A DNA stretch of 64,000 nt from Salminus brasiliensis (lineage: Eukaryota > Chordata > Actinopteri > Characiformes > Bryconidae). The stretch is taken from the NCBI RefSeq assembly GCF_030463535.1, contig NC_132901.1, positions 8,004,959-8,068,958 of the forward strand, written 5' to 3'. The notes under the pieces were generated by a model. That model was not told the origin of the DNA. It ran no database searches and worked only from the letters and a program-made list of their open reading frames with translations. Shown piece after piece: positions 26,533 through 36,135 of the stretch. Position 1 is the first letter of the stretch. The number at the start of each line of letters is the position of its first letter. The position numbers were made by a program, and so were the translations under genes.

Positions 26533-28410
26533 CTAACTACAAGTTCAGCCTATTGACACACGTGCCATGTATTAGGACTAATCACGTGTTGTTTTAGAAC
26601 GTTTTCGAAAAGTATAGATGACGTACAGTGTTTTATTGATTCAACCATTCATGTGATCCGGCTCTTTAATTCTTGAATTTGATTTATTGTTGTACTGGGT
26701 TGTTGGCGTTGTATTTTCTAAACGTTGCAAACCCTTTGTATGTGGATTTACTTGTTCAATATGTTGTCATGGAGCCTGTCTCTCTCTCTCTATCTCTGTC
26801 TATCTCTCTATGTATACATATCTATCTACCTACCTACCTTCCTACCTACCACCCTCCCTCTCTTCATCTAATGATGAAATCCGATAACTGCACGTCCAGT
26901 CACAGTAAAAAGTAAACCGTGTGCCATGGTGTACAGTAGTGGGCTGATCTCAGTGTGTGCTTGTTTTATGCTTGCAAGGTCGTAACCCTAGTACTAAATA
27001 GCCATTTATGTCATTTATTCAGGCATTCAGGTGCATTGAGGGAGGACACGTACTCTTGTCGTGTGTGTGTGTGTGAAATAATCGCTACGCACGTTAGAAT
27101 GGCGTGATGTAGTGTGACTTTGTTGTATACGAGACCGAGGCGCACATGGCGACAGCCATCAGAGGGGAGTGGACGGCTGACCGAGGTATTTGTCGTGTTA
27201 AGACCTATGTTAACTACTTTTAATGTTCATACATGTGAAACGTCGTCTTTACATGACGACATGTGAGTCATTACACTTTGCGTTGCTTTGTGGAATAGGC
27301 GTGAGCTGGAGACTGGACCTGGTCAGCTCCGTTGTGTCGCTGTTGGCACGATAACGTTTGCTAACTTGCCAAAAATGAAGTGGATACTGAAATCCGATAA
27401 GTCGATTTTGCGGAGAGCCTAAAGTTGTACACCCAGTCACAGCAAATCGACGTAGAACTGCCGTTGCTGGATCTATGTGTGGAGTTGTACATAGCTTGGA
27501 GCCAGCTTAACGATTAGCAGCGTGGCTAACTCGGCCAGCATAAACAGTAAAGCACAAATATGAGCCTAATTATGAGGGGTCATTATTTATTGACCACAGT
27601 GCAGTGCCACATGCGGAGTTGTAGCATAAAAGTACGCAATACAGCCGTGATTTGTGGCTGTTGAGTGATTTGAGTTAACTTGCTTTTTCAGGTCCACACA
27701 TGAGCTAACATAGCGATTAGCATGCTAGCTAACTCGGATGGTACAAACAATAGCATTACGCCAGCGAGTGTAAATACCTGTCAGATAAATACACACTCGC
27801 TCGAGTCAGTCAGGTTTTATTATGAAACCGTGTATATAGCTAGCAACATTTTATACGTTTACTGCCGTGGTTGAAATCGAGAAGCCACCTCGGAGAGTAG
27901 CATGATGGCTAGGTGTCTAAAAATTAATCACAAAAATAACGATATTACGGACACGTGCGTAGTTCTCTATATTGTTATTTGGAGCAAGTGAGGGAGAAAC
28001 AGTCGTGCTTAAACCCGGCTACCAGCAGCGTATCTTCTGGTTTTCAGAGCTGGGCGGCCTGTGTAGCTTGCTAGCTAGTGTTTTGTTTACAAAAGATTAT
28101 TTTCGTTATTAGCTAGTTGCCGAAACGGCATCGGTCAACCGAAAAAACGAACAAACAAAAAAACAATGCAATTTCGCTCGTTGGCCAATAGTTAAACAGT
28201 AAAAAAGCTCAGAAAAAGCTATGACATTAGAACCGGAGTTGCACTGTCCAATTCCCAAGCAGCTCACTACTCCCTATGGAGTGCACGGTGTCACGAAAAA
28301 ACGCTGTGCACTAGGGAGTAGTGGAGTGCGGTTTAGGATCGCCCCAGGTGTACGAAGGAAGACTTCATGCATGGAGCATGGGGTGTCATCCTGTGGTAAA
28401 ACACGGAAAG

Positions 28411-28412
<2 letters not shown>

Positions 28413-28468
<56 letters not shown>
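28413..28468. repeat. (TA)n microsatellite, unit II
   Basis: About 55 bp of pure TA; only ~17 bp in unit I (12557-12573) and more than 100 bp, interrupted, in unit III. Confidence 0.95.
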
Positions 28469-28471
<3 letters not shown>

Positions 28472-28972
28472 TTGGCGTTATTATTGTAGTAATTGATTTT
28501 TAGAAAACAGTGCATAAATGTTTATTTACAAAGGCCACATGGCCCCTATCCACTTCTTACAGTGACTCAAAGTAGGCTCATACACAGCCTCACTAAACAG
28601 TTCATCTTATGCCTAGGTCACTGAATTGTATGAATTTATTCAGTTATTTATTTATTTAAGATTTCGCCATAAGACCAATCTATTTCAGAAATGATTTTAG
28701 CTCTTAATTGCAGTTTAGGTTACTTCGTCATTATATGGTCAAGCAGGTCTGGATCTAGGCTGTAGGTTTCAAAGCTAAATCATGTTGAGTTAAAGTATTC
28801 ACAGTGAAGGTTATGCATGATCCAAAGTGTGCTGCGTTATTTTGAACATGAGTACATCCAGAGAGAACGGAATTCTGGTTGACTGTATTTTGTATGGCTA
28901 CCCACTCAGTGGCTATACAGCAAAACAAGCGTTCTGCACACGTACAGAGTATGAGGCGGAGCTGATGTACTG

Positions 28973-29091
28973 TGACGTCGCTCGGTTCCCTTGCTTTCAT
29001 TTAGGTCCTATAGAGGGGTATAATTGGCGTGCCTCGGGTGCTCCAGCTTCATAGATTCTCTTCTCGTCGACTGGGAAAAGAAGCAGAGAGA
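28973..29091 (+). promoter_or_regulatory. H4 promoter upstream of the LINE, unit III
   Basis: TGACGTC (28973-28979), GGTCC (29004-29008) and TATAA (29019-29023) are intact, so this promoter could drive transcription into the LINE. From about 29074 to the ATG the 5' UTR departs from the other H4 copies (GGGAAAAGAAGCAGAGAGA against GAGAAAAGAAGCAGCTAGG in unit IV). Confidence 0.75.
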
Positions 29092-29104
29092 ATGTCTGGC
29101 AGAG

Positions 29105-29116
29105 GCAAGGGAGGCA
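29105..29116 (+). repeat. LINE target-site duplication, left
   Basis: GCAAGGGAGGCA. It matches the right copy at 34012-34023 (GCAAGGGCGGCA) except for one base at the Gly7 wobble position. Confidence 0.85.
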
Positions 29117-29142
29117 TATAGAAGAGAATACTTTCGTGTTTT

Positions 29143-29171
29143 GACCGCAGCACCTCGCGGTGTCTGCGGTC
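29143..29171 (+). other. LINE 5' UTR hairpin 1
   Basis: GACCGCAGCACC pairs with GGTGTCTGCGGTC around a TCGC loop: a 12-bp stem with one unpaired base on the 3' side. It starts 26 nt inside the element. Confidence 0.8.
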
Positions 29172-29251
29172 TTATTTAACTACCTTTTTCTCAACTTTAG
29201 GCTGATTACATGTTTTAAATCAACTGGAATCTGCCAATCGGATCAAGCTCA

Positions 29252-29279
29252 GACCGCAGCACTTCGTGTGTCTGCGGTC
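29252..29279 (+). other. LINE 5' UTR hairpin 2
   Basis: GACCGCAGCAC pairs with GTGTCTGCGGTC around TTCGT, with the unpaired base in the same place as hairpin 1. The loops and inner pairs differ while the outer stem is identical. Confidence 0.8.
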
Positions 29280-29369
29280 CCCCCCTTTTTTTTCGCTCTT
29301 GTCGTTTGTGGCGGGAAACTGCCTTTTGTTTAGCGCCTAAGCTTCTTGGGTGACCCAGAGGTGGTCAAA

Positions 29370-30566
29370 ATGGCGCCGAGCTCTGCTTATAATGACAGGT
29401 TCCTGAAATATTGGGCCAAAATCAAATTTATTGGCAGTGGTGAACCACCAGACAGAAACACAGTGGGCGAGATGATCTTGGACTCTCAGTGGATCTCCGT
29501 TCAAGATATATTTTCTTTCATCGGCCTTCCGAATAAAACGGAGTATGAAATCTGCTTCAACAGTGAATTAGCACTCCGCAAGTTTATGGACTCATTTTCA
29601 TCAAACCAAGACAAGTGGAAAGATTTCCAGTCTTTTTCCCCCATCAATTTCGATATTAAGAATGTTTTTGTAAAATTTTGGACTGGCAGAATCACTGATG
29701 CGGACATTGAATTGTACTTATCCCGGTTCTGTGAAATTTTGAAACCAGCAGAGAAACCGGTAGATAACTTAGGCTTTTGGTATGGAGTAAGGAAATACCA
29801 AGTCAGGATTAAAAAAGATTCACAAGGACGTACTCTAACCCTCCCAAATTCCATCTCTCTGGGCCCGTACAATGGGAAAATTTCCTATCAAGGACAAGTG
29901 TCCTCTTGCTTCATCTGTCAGTCATCTGACCATCATGCAAAAGATTGCGATACAGTTAAATGTTGGAAATGTGGTCAATTAGGCCATAGATCTGCCACAT
30001 GTTCCAATACTGCCAAGTGCAGTTTGTGTGGCATAGTTGGCCACAGCTTTTTTAACTGCCCACAATCTTACACAAATAGAGTAAAATTAGGACAAAGAAA
30101 TTTGCAGCTAATATTGAATGAAGCAAAGGAACAAGAGATGACAAGACAAGAGGAAGAGACACTCAAACCAGCTCAGCTTGACAAAAACAAGGAAATCACA
30201 CAATCTCAGAATGGGAAAAACGACTCACACGGAACTCTACAAGCATCTGGAGAGACTATGTCCAGCAGCAGCGATAGCGACTCAGAGGAGTCAAAGGACG
30301 ACATGAGTGGAGACTACTCATCTCACAGCGGGGAGGAAACGCAGGAAAGCGCAAATGAGGAGGACTTTAGTGCGGACTCACTTTCTCCGACCACTAAACA
30401 AGGACATGAACAAAGAAAAGGCCAGAAGAAGATCTCCAAACGGGAAAACAAAGCGAATGTGACTGTTAAACACTTGCCTCAAGAAGCTAAAAGAAAACGC
30501 ATCTCATCCGGAGAGACCGAGGGGAAGAGTGGATCTGAACTACTGGGAAAAGTAAGAAAGAAATGA
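29370..30566 (+). CDS. LINE ORF1, gag-like CCHC zinc-knuckle protein
   Basis: RNA-binding ORF1 protein expected to coat the element RNA. From ATG 29370 (AAAATGG, good Kozak context) it is 398 residues; an in-frame upstream extension from 29346 begins with TTG and is not used here. The N-terminal ~175 residues resemble the gag-like region of fish Tx1-type ORF1 (WTGRITDADIELYLSRF, GFWYGVRKYQVRI). Three perfect CX2CX4HX4C knuckles follow at residues 180-193, 198-211 and 217-230. The C-terminal part has a Ser/Asp/Glu-rich stretch (~298-340) and a basic end (KRKRIS, GKVRKK) that may act as a nuclear signal. Related host annotations are often called ZCCHC3-like, but the context here is clearly a LINE. 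Confidence 0.92.
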   Translation: MAPSSAYNDRFLKYWAKIKFIGSGEPPDRNTVGEMILDSQWISVQDIFSFIGLPNKTEYEICFNSELALRKFMDSFSSNQDKWKDFQSFSPINFDIKNVFVKFWTGRITDADIELYLSRFCEILKPAEKPVDNLGFWYGVRKYQVRIKKDSQGRTLTLPNSISLGPYNGKISYQGQVSSCFICQSSDHHAKDCDTVKCWKCGQLGHRSATCSNTAKCSLCGIVGHSFFNCPQSYTNRVKLGQRNLQLILNEAKEQEMTRQEEETLKPAQLDKNKEITQSQNGKNDSHGTLQASGETMSSSSDSDSEESKDDMSGDYSSHSGEETQESANEEDFSADSLSPTTKQGHEQRKGQKKISKRENKANVTVKHLPQEAKRKRISSGETEGKSGSELLGKVRKK

Positions 30567-30581
30567 TTTTAATAATTTACC

Positions 30582-33500
30582 ATGTCTTCTTGCAACCTTG
30601 CAGTAGCTAGTTGTAATGTTCGTGGAATTCAATCTAGTAGAAATAGAAAAAAAAAGTTAAATGTTTTAATGCAAGAAAAATTAGATATTTTATGTTTACA
30701 AGAAACAAGATTAAGTAATTACAATGATATATGTGATGTTAAAAAGATATGGGGTAACAATAAATCTCTTTTTTCAGTAGGTGAAGATAGAGCAGATGGT
30801 ATAGCAATATTATTTTATACAAATGATATTCAAATTATAAAAATTCGAGAGTTAATCCCAGGAAGGTTGATGTATGTAGATTTTTTTATGTATGGAAACA
30901 AAGTTAGAGTAATCAATGTATACACAGCTCAGGATAGAAATAAAAAAATTCTGCTCTTTAATAAGATGAAAAACCTATTATATGTTGGGTTTTATATCAT
31001 CATCTGTGGTGATTTTAACACTATCACAGATGAGATAGATAGTTCTTCAACTAATCCAAAATCAATTTTAAGAGAAGGGCGTGTTTTAAAACAAATTATG
31101 AAAGATAATAAAATAAATGATACGTTTAGAGTTCTTTTTCCTCAAAAAATTGGATTTACAAGATTTGATAGTGTTTTTAAGTCACGTATTGATAGAATAT
31201 ATATTTCTGAGAAGTTTACGGTCATATCCTATACGACTAAACTTTTAGTTGAATCAGATCACCTTACAGTATTGGCTACAATTAGGTTTAATGAAGAAGG
31301 AAGAAATAAGAATTATTGGAAAATGAATATAAATATATTAAACTATTTAAAAGTAAATTCAGACTTAAAAGAAGAATTTAATAGAATTAGATCAATTAAA
31401 TTTTTACTATCCACTGAACAAGAATATTGGGAAATTTTTAAAACCAGAATAAGACAATTTTCAAAGTTTCAAAGCAGACTAATTAATAAAGAAAAAAATG
31501 AAAAGTATAGCTCCTTAATAAAGAAATATATTATTCTAAAACATAAGAAAGATAGGACAGAGTACGAAGAAAAGCTATTATCTGATACACAGGACAAGAT
31601 AGATGAAATGAATTGTGAAAATGTAAAAAATCTTCAAGTTTTAGCAGGATTAAGCTCACTTGAAAATTTTAACCCAGATAAAATAATGTCCATATATTCA
31701 AAGAAAAAACAAATGTCACAAATACATTCTATTAAATTAGGAAATGAAATTATAACAAACTTTGATGAAATAAAGAAAACAATTAGAGTTCTATGTGAAG
31801 GAATGTATAAAGAACTAACCATTGATGACTTGATGATAAAAAACTTTTTAGATATTCACACGCCAAACATTGAATCTTTCGATCCCTTGGAAGGTGAGAT
31901 TTTAGAGATTGAAGTTGAAACTGCGATAAAACAATTAAACCTAAAAAAAGCACCAGGTCCAGATGGCCTGCCTACAGAGTTTTATTTAAACTTTATTAAA
32001 GAAATTTCTCCAATATTAACACGGGTATATAATGAAGGGATTCAGACAGGGTGTATGCATGACTCCTTCTATGAAGGAGTATTAACACTTATACACAAAA
32101 AAGGTGATAAATCAAATATTGATAATTACAGGCATCTGACCCTAATGAATTTAGATTATAAAATCCTTGCTAAGATTATTATGAATAGATTAGAAGATGT
32201 GCTAGATTTGACCCTTGTAAAAGAACAAACATGTGCTGTAAAAGGTCGATACATGTGGGACAATTTGAACTCACTAAGAGAGATAACATATAATCAGGAA
32301 GAAAGGAATTTTTACATTGTTGCTCTAGATCAAAAAAAGGCATTTGATTCAGTGTCTAGAGACTATATTTTTGCAGTTCTTAAAACATACGGTTTTCCAG
32401 GGAGTTTTATTGACATGATCAAATGTTTGTATAAGAAATCGAAAGTTCAAGTGAATGTCAATGGTGAATTAACTGATGATTTTCTGATCCTGAGAGGAGT
32501 TAAACAAGGCTGTCCACTTAGTGCCGCCTTATACGTATTAGCTATAAGCCCCTTAATTCAAAAAATCAAAAACGATAAAGCACTTAATGGTGTTAAAATT
32601 AATGGGAAAAAGTTTATCATCTCTGCGTATGCAGATGACATCACAGTTATCATTAAAACGAAGAAAGAATTAGAAATTATTTATCAACATTTTAGACAGT
32701 ATGAGCAAGCATCAGGCGCCATGTTAAACATGTCTAAATCAGAGTGTTTGTGGATCGGCGAAACTAGATATAAATTCCCAGTTAATATACCTGAAAAGGA
32801 ACAAATAAAAGTACTAGGAATAAAATTTGATAATACTGGTTGTGTCGATGGAAATTGGAAAGAAAAGGAATTAGAAATACGTGAAGAAATTAGCCAATTT
32901 GATAATCATAATTTGAGTTATAAGGCAAAAATCGGAATTATTAAAATGTATATATTGTCTAAAATCCTATTTTTGTCTTGTATATTTCCACCTACAGATG
33001 TTTGGAGTAAAAAATTAAATAAAATTTGTTGCAATTTTATTTGGGGTACCACACGGGAGGTGACAAAGCGAGAGCTAGTTTTTAAAAGTAAAGAACAGGG
33101 TGGTTTAGGGGCAATAGATTTTGGTCTGAAAACCAAAATAGCAGTTTGTAAAATTATAGCAAATGGATTATATAGACAAGCGGAGTGGGTTGGAAATATT
33201 AGCAATTGGAAAGAGAAAAAAAGAGGAAGAGCTAGATCTAAAATACCATATTATAAAATAATATATTCTGACTTTACAAATAAATATGAATCACTTAATA
33301 ATAACTGGGCCTTTGATTCTAATAAAGAAATATATAAGAAGATAGCAGATATTGTATATGGTGGATTAATAAATTATAAAGAGATTCCTATAAATGAATA
33401 TCAGTTAGTCATTAACAATATCACAAGTAAAACATTGTCTGAAAAGTTACGAGACACAGCATGGTTAATCTCTGTTAGGCGCATTCCAGTAAGAACAGTG

Positions 33501-33893
33501 GTAAAATGGAGCTGCTACGTAAAGACAACACAGTGTCCAATGCCCAATTGTAACAATGAAGAAACTGTAGAGCATTTTCTTCTTGAATGCTATAGATCTA
33601 AACAAGTTTGGGATAAACTAAAAGAGATTAATCTTAAATGTCAAATTACTTTGAAGACCGTTGCCTTTGGTATTTTTAATAATACACTCTCAGAATCAGA
33701 AAAAGAAATTACATGGTTAATATTGTGCATTGTGAAACATAAACTATGGAAAACAAGATGTCGCATGACTATAGATCATCAGTTTGTTTCAAGTGAATGT
33801 GTTTTTAAACAAATCATGATGGAATTGAGAAGACGAAGGACTCTAGACTTAAAAAAACATAAAGGTGATGTATGGAACTTTTTGGACCTTTAA
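30582..33893 (+). CDS. LINE ORF2: APE endonuclease and reverse transcriptase
   Basis: Nicks target DNA and reverse-transcribes the element RNA. The 1103-residue ORF is open throughout. The endonuclease (~1-235) has the expected residues: Asn12 (SCNVRG), Glu41 (LQET), Asp144/Asn146 (CGDFNT), Asp204 (SRIDRIY) and SDH at 225-227. The reverse transcriptase (~450-760) shows KKAPGPDG, motif A with Asp583 (VALDQKKAFDSV), motif B RGVKQGCPLS (~639-648) and catalytic YADD at 683-686. NYRHLTLMN replaces the common NYRPISLLN. A CX4CX7HX4C knuckle lies at residues 985-1003. No RNase H domain was recognised. All catalytic residues are present, so it may be active. The 15-nt gap from ORF1 suggests reinitiation or internal entry for translation. 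Confidence 0.95.
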   Translation: MSSCNLAVASCNVRGIQSSRNRKKKLNVLMQEKLDILCLQETRLSNYNDICDVKKIWGNNKSLFSVGEDRADGIAILFYTNDIQIIKIRELIPGRLMYVDFFMYGNKVRVINVYTAQDRNKKILLFNKMKNLLYVGFYIIICGDFNTITDEIDSSSTNPKSILREGRVLKQIMKDNKINDTFRVLFPQKIGFTRFDSVFKSRIDRIYISEKFTVISYTTKLLVESDHLTVLATIRFNEEGRNKNYWKMNINILNYLKVNSDLKEEFNRIRSIKFLLSTEQEYWEIFKTRIRQFSKFQSRLINKEKNEKYSSLIKKYIILKHKKDRTEYEEKLLSDTQDKIDEMNCENVKNLQVLAGLSSLENFNPDKIMSIYSKKKQMSQIHSIKLGNEIITNFDEIKKTIRVLCEGMYKELTIDDLMIKNFLDIHTPNIESFDPLEGEILEIEVETAIKQLNLKKAPGPDGLPTEFYLNFIKEISPILTRVYNEGIQTGCMHDSFYEGVLTLIHKKGDKSNIDNYRHLTLMNLDYKILAKIIMNRLEDVLDLTLVKEQTCAVKGRYMWDNLNSLREITYNQEERNFYIVALDQKKAFDSVSRDYIFAVLKTYGFPGSFIDMIKCLYKKSKVQVNVNGELTDDFLILRGVKQGCPLSAALYVLAISPLIQKIKNDKALNGVKINGKKFIISAYADDITVIIKTKKELEIIYQHFRQYEQASGAMLNMSKSECLWIGETRYKFPVNIPEKEQIKVLGIKFDNTGCVDGNWKEKELEIREEISQFDNHNLSYKAKIGIIKMYILSKILFLSCIFPPTDVWSKKLNKICCNFIWGTTREVTKRELVFKSKEQGGLGAIDFGLKTKIAVCKIIANGLYRQAEWVGNISNWKEKKRGRARSKIPYYKIIYSDFTNKYESLNNNWAFDSNKEIYKKIADIVYGGLINYKEIPINEYQLVINNITSKTLSEKLRDTAWLISVRRIPVRTVVKWSCYVKTTQCPMPNCNNEETVEHFLLECYRSKQVWDKLKEINLKCQITLKTVAFGIFNNTLSESEKEITWLILCIVKHKLWKTRCRMTIDHQFVSSECVFKQIMMELRRRRTLDLKKHKGDVWNFLDL

Positions 33894-34307
<414 letters not shown>

Positions 34308-34340
34308 TAAACGCTCGGCCTGAACAGCTCTAAACCCAAC

Positions 34341-34356
34341 GGCTCTTTTAAGAGCC
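34341..34356 (+). promoter_or_regulatory. Histone 3' stem-loop of the split H4, unit III
   Basis: Intact hairpin with ACCCA, where the two intact H4 copies have ACTCA. Confidence 0.95.
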
Positions 34357-35037
34357 ACCCACAAATCCAGCAAAAGAGCCTGTTTCTAATCTTAGCTTGT
34401 TTGTTTCAAATAAGGCAGTCTCCCGGATACTCTGTATTAAGAATGTAATATACGGGAAGAGTACATATATGTTACTTTGTATATATGTATTGTTTTACAC
34501 CCCCCCCGTATGCGTTGGTAAAATCAGAACTATACGTCTTAATAAATCCTGATAGTCGCCGTCAACGCCGCTGTGGCGAAAAACAGATTAAGCCCTGTAG
34601 ATTAAAAATGCGCGGGAAGGCGAACAAAGAGTTGATCATATTTGTTTGTTTCAATAAAGTCAATGATGGTGGTTATGAATCTCGGTTACTCCGGTTACTT
34701 TGTTAAGAAGCTCATTTTCAGGAGGAAAAAACATAATTTATATATAATATTTATATATATATATGACATTATATTCTGATATAATAATGTGATTATTATA
34801 TAAGAATACATATTGTTTTCCATTTACCCCGTTTGCGTTGATTAAATCAGAATTATACAGAACATCGCCGTCAACGCCGCTTTGGCGAAAAATAATGTGC
34901 CGCCTGCACGGTGGGTACAAATGCGCGGGTAGGCGAACAAAGAGAATGCTGCTCAGGGGAGGGGGAAGGGAAGAGGAGAAAAGGGAGGGGAGGGGAAAAG
35001 GGAGTGTGGGGGGTTGGGAAGAAGCGAGCGGACAATT
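34357..35037. other. H4-H2B spacer, unit III
   Basis: Contains two related blocks in tandem: ~34500-34645 and ~34825-34950. Both run through a TGCGTTG..TAAATCAGAA start, CGCCGTCAACGCCGC, TGGCGAAAAA, AAATGCGCGGG and GGCGAACAAAGAG. An AT-rich linker (34735-34820) separates them and a polypurine tract follows at 34956-35018. No gene. Confidence 0.7.
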
Positions 35038-35539
<502 letters not shown>

Positions 35540-35569
35540 ATGGTGATAGCGGCGTAATCCAAACCCAAC

Positions 35570-35585
35570 GGCTCTTTTAAGAGCC
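35570..35585 (+). promoter_or_regulatory. Histone 3' stem-loop, H2B unit III
   Basis: Canonical hairpin, 30 nt after the stop, followed by ACCCA. Confidence 0.97.
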
Positions 35586-35742
35586 ACCCACGGTTTCTTC
35601 GAAAGAGCAGTTTTATTCAAGAACAAAGTCGCCGATGGTAAGCTATAATACTAATTATTATTATTAATATTATTTTTTTTTTTTTTTCCCCCATGAGTGC
35701 TTCTGCAGCCATTATTGTAAAAGGAATGCCCTTCAGTGTATG

Positions 35743-35775
<33 letters not shown>

Positions 35776-36135
35776 CAACTTACTTAGTTGTTTGTCTGCA
35801 TTTAATTGGTATAGTATACTAAGATTCAGGGGCAGAGCAGCAAACTAAAATACTGTGCCATACTAACTGTATGGCGTGGGGTTGTAATGCTAAGTGGGAT
35901 AAATGAAGCTGCACATCACCTGTGAAAGACCAGTCCAGAGGAGATCAGCCTTACAGGTGGGGAAGAGTGAGGCAGGAAACCATACTAGGGTTGAATTGAA
36001 GCCTAGAACTATACACTTGATCTTTGTAATGAAAGCTGTCTAGTATATATAACCAGGCATACGGTTAGGAAAGAGAGGAAATGAGTATCTCCACAAGCTT
36101 TTTTTGTTGGGTCACAGAAGGGTGAAGTTATTCAA
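35586..36135. other. H2B downstream flank, unit III, with expanded (TATG)n
   Basis: As in other units but the TATG tract is expanded to about 35737-35772. No gene. Confidence 0.65.

Noticed and set aside
29346-29369. In-frame extension of LINE ORF1 upstream of ATG 29370
   Set aside because: It would need a TTG start; the ATG at 29370 has a good context.
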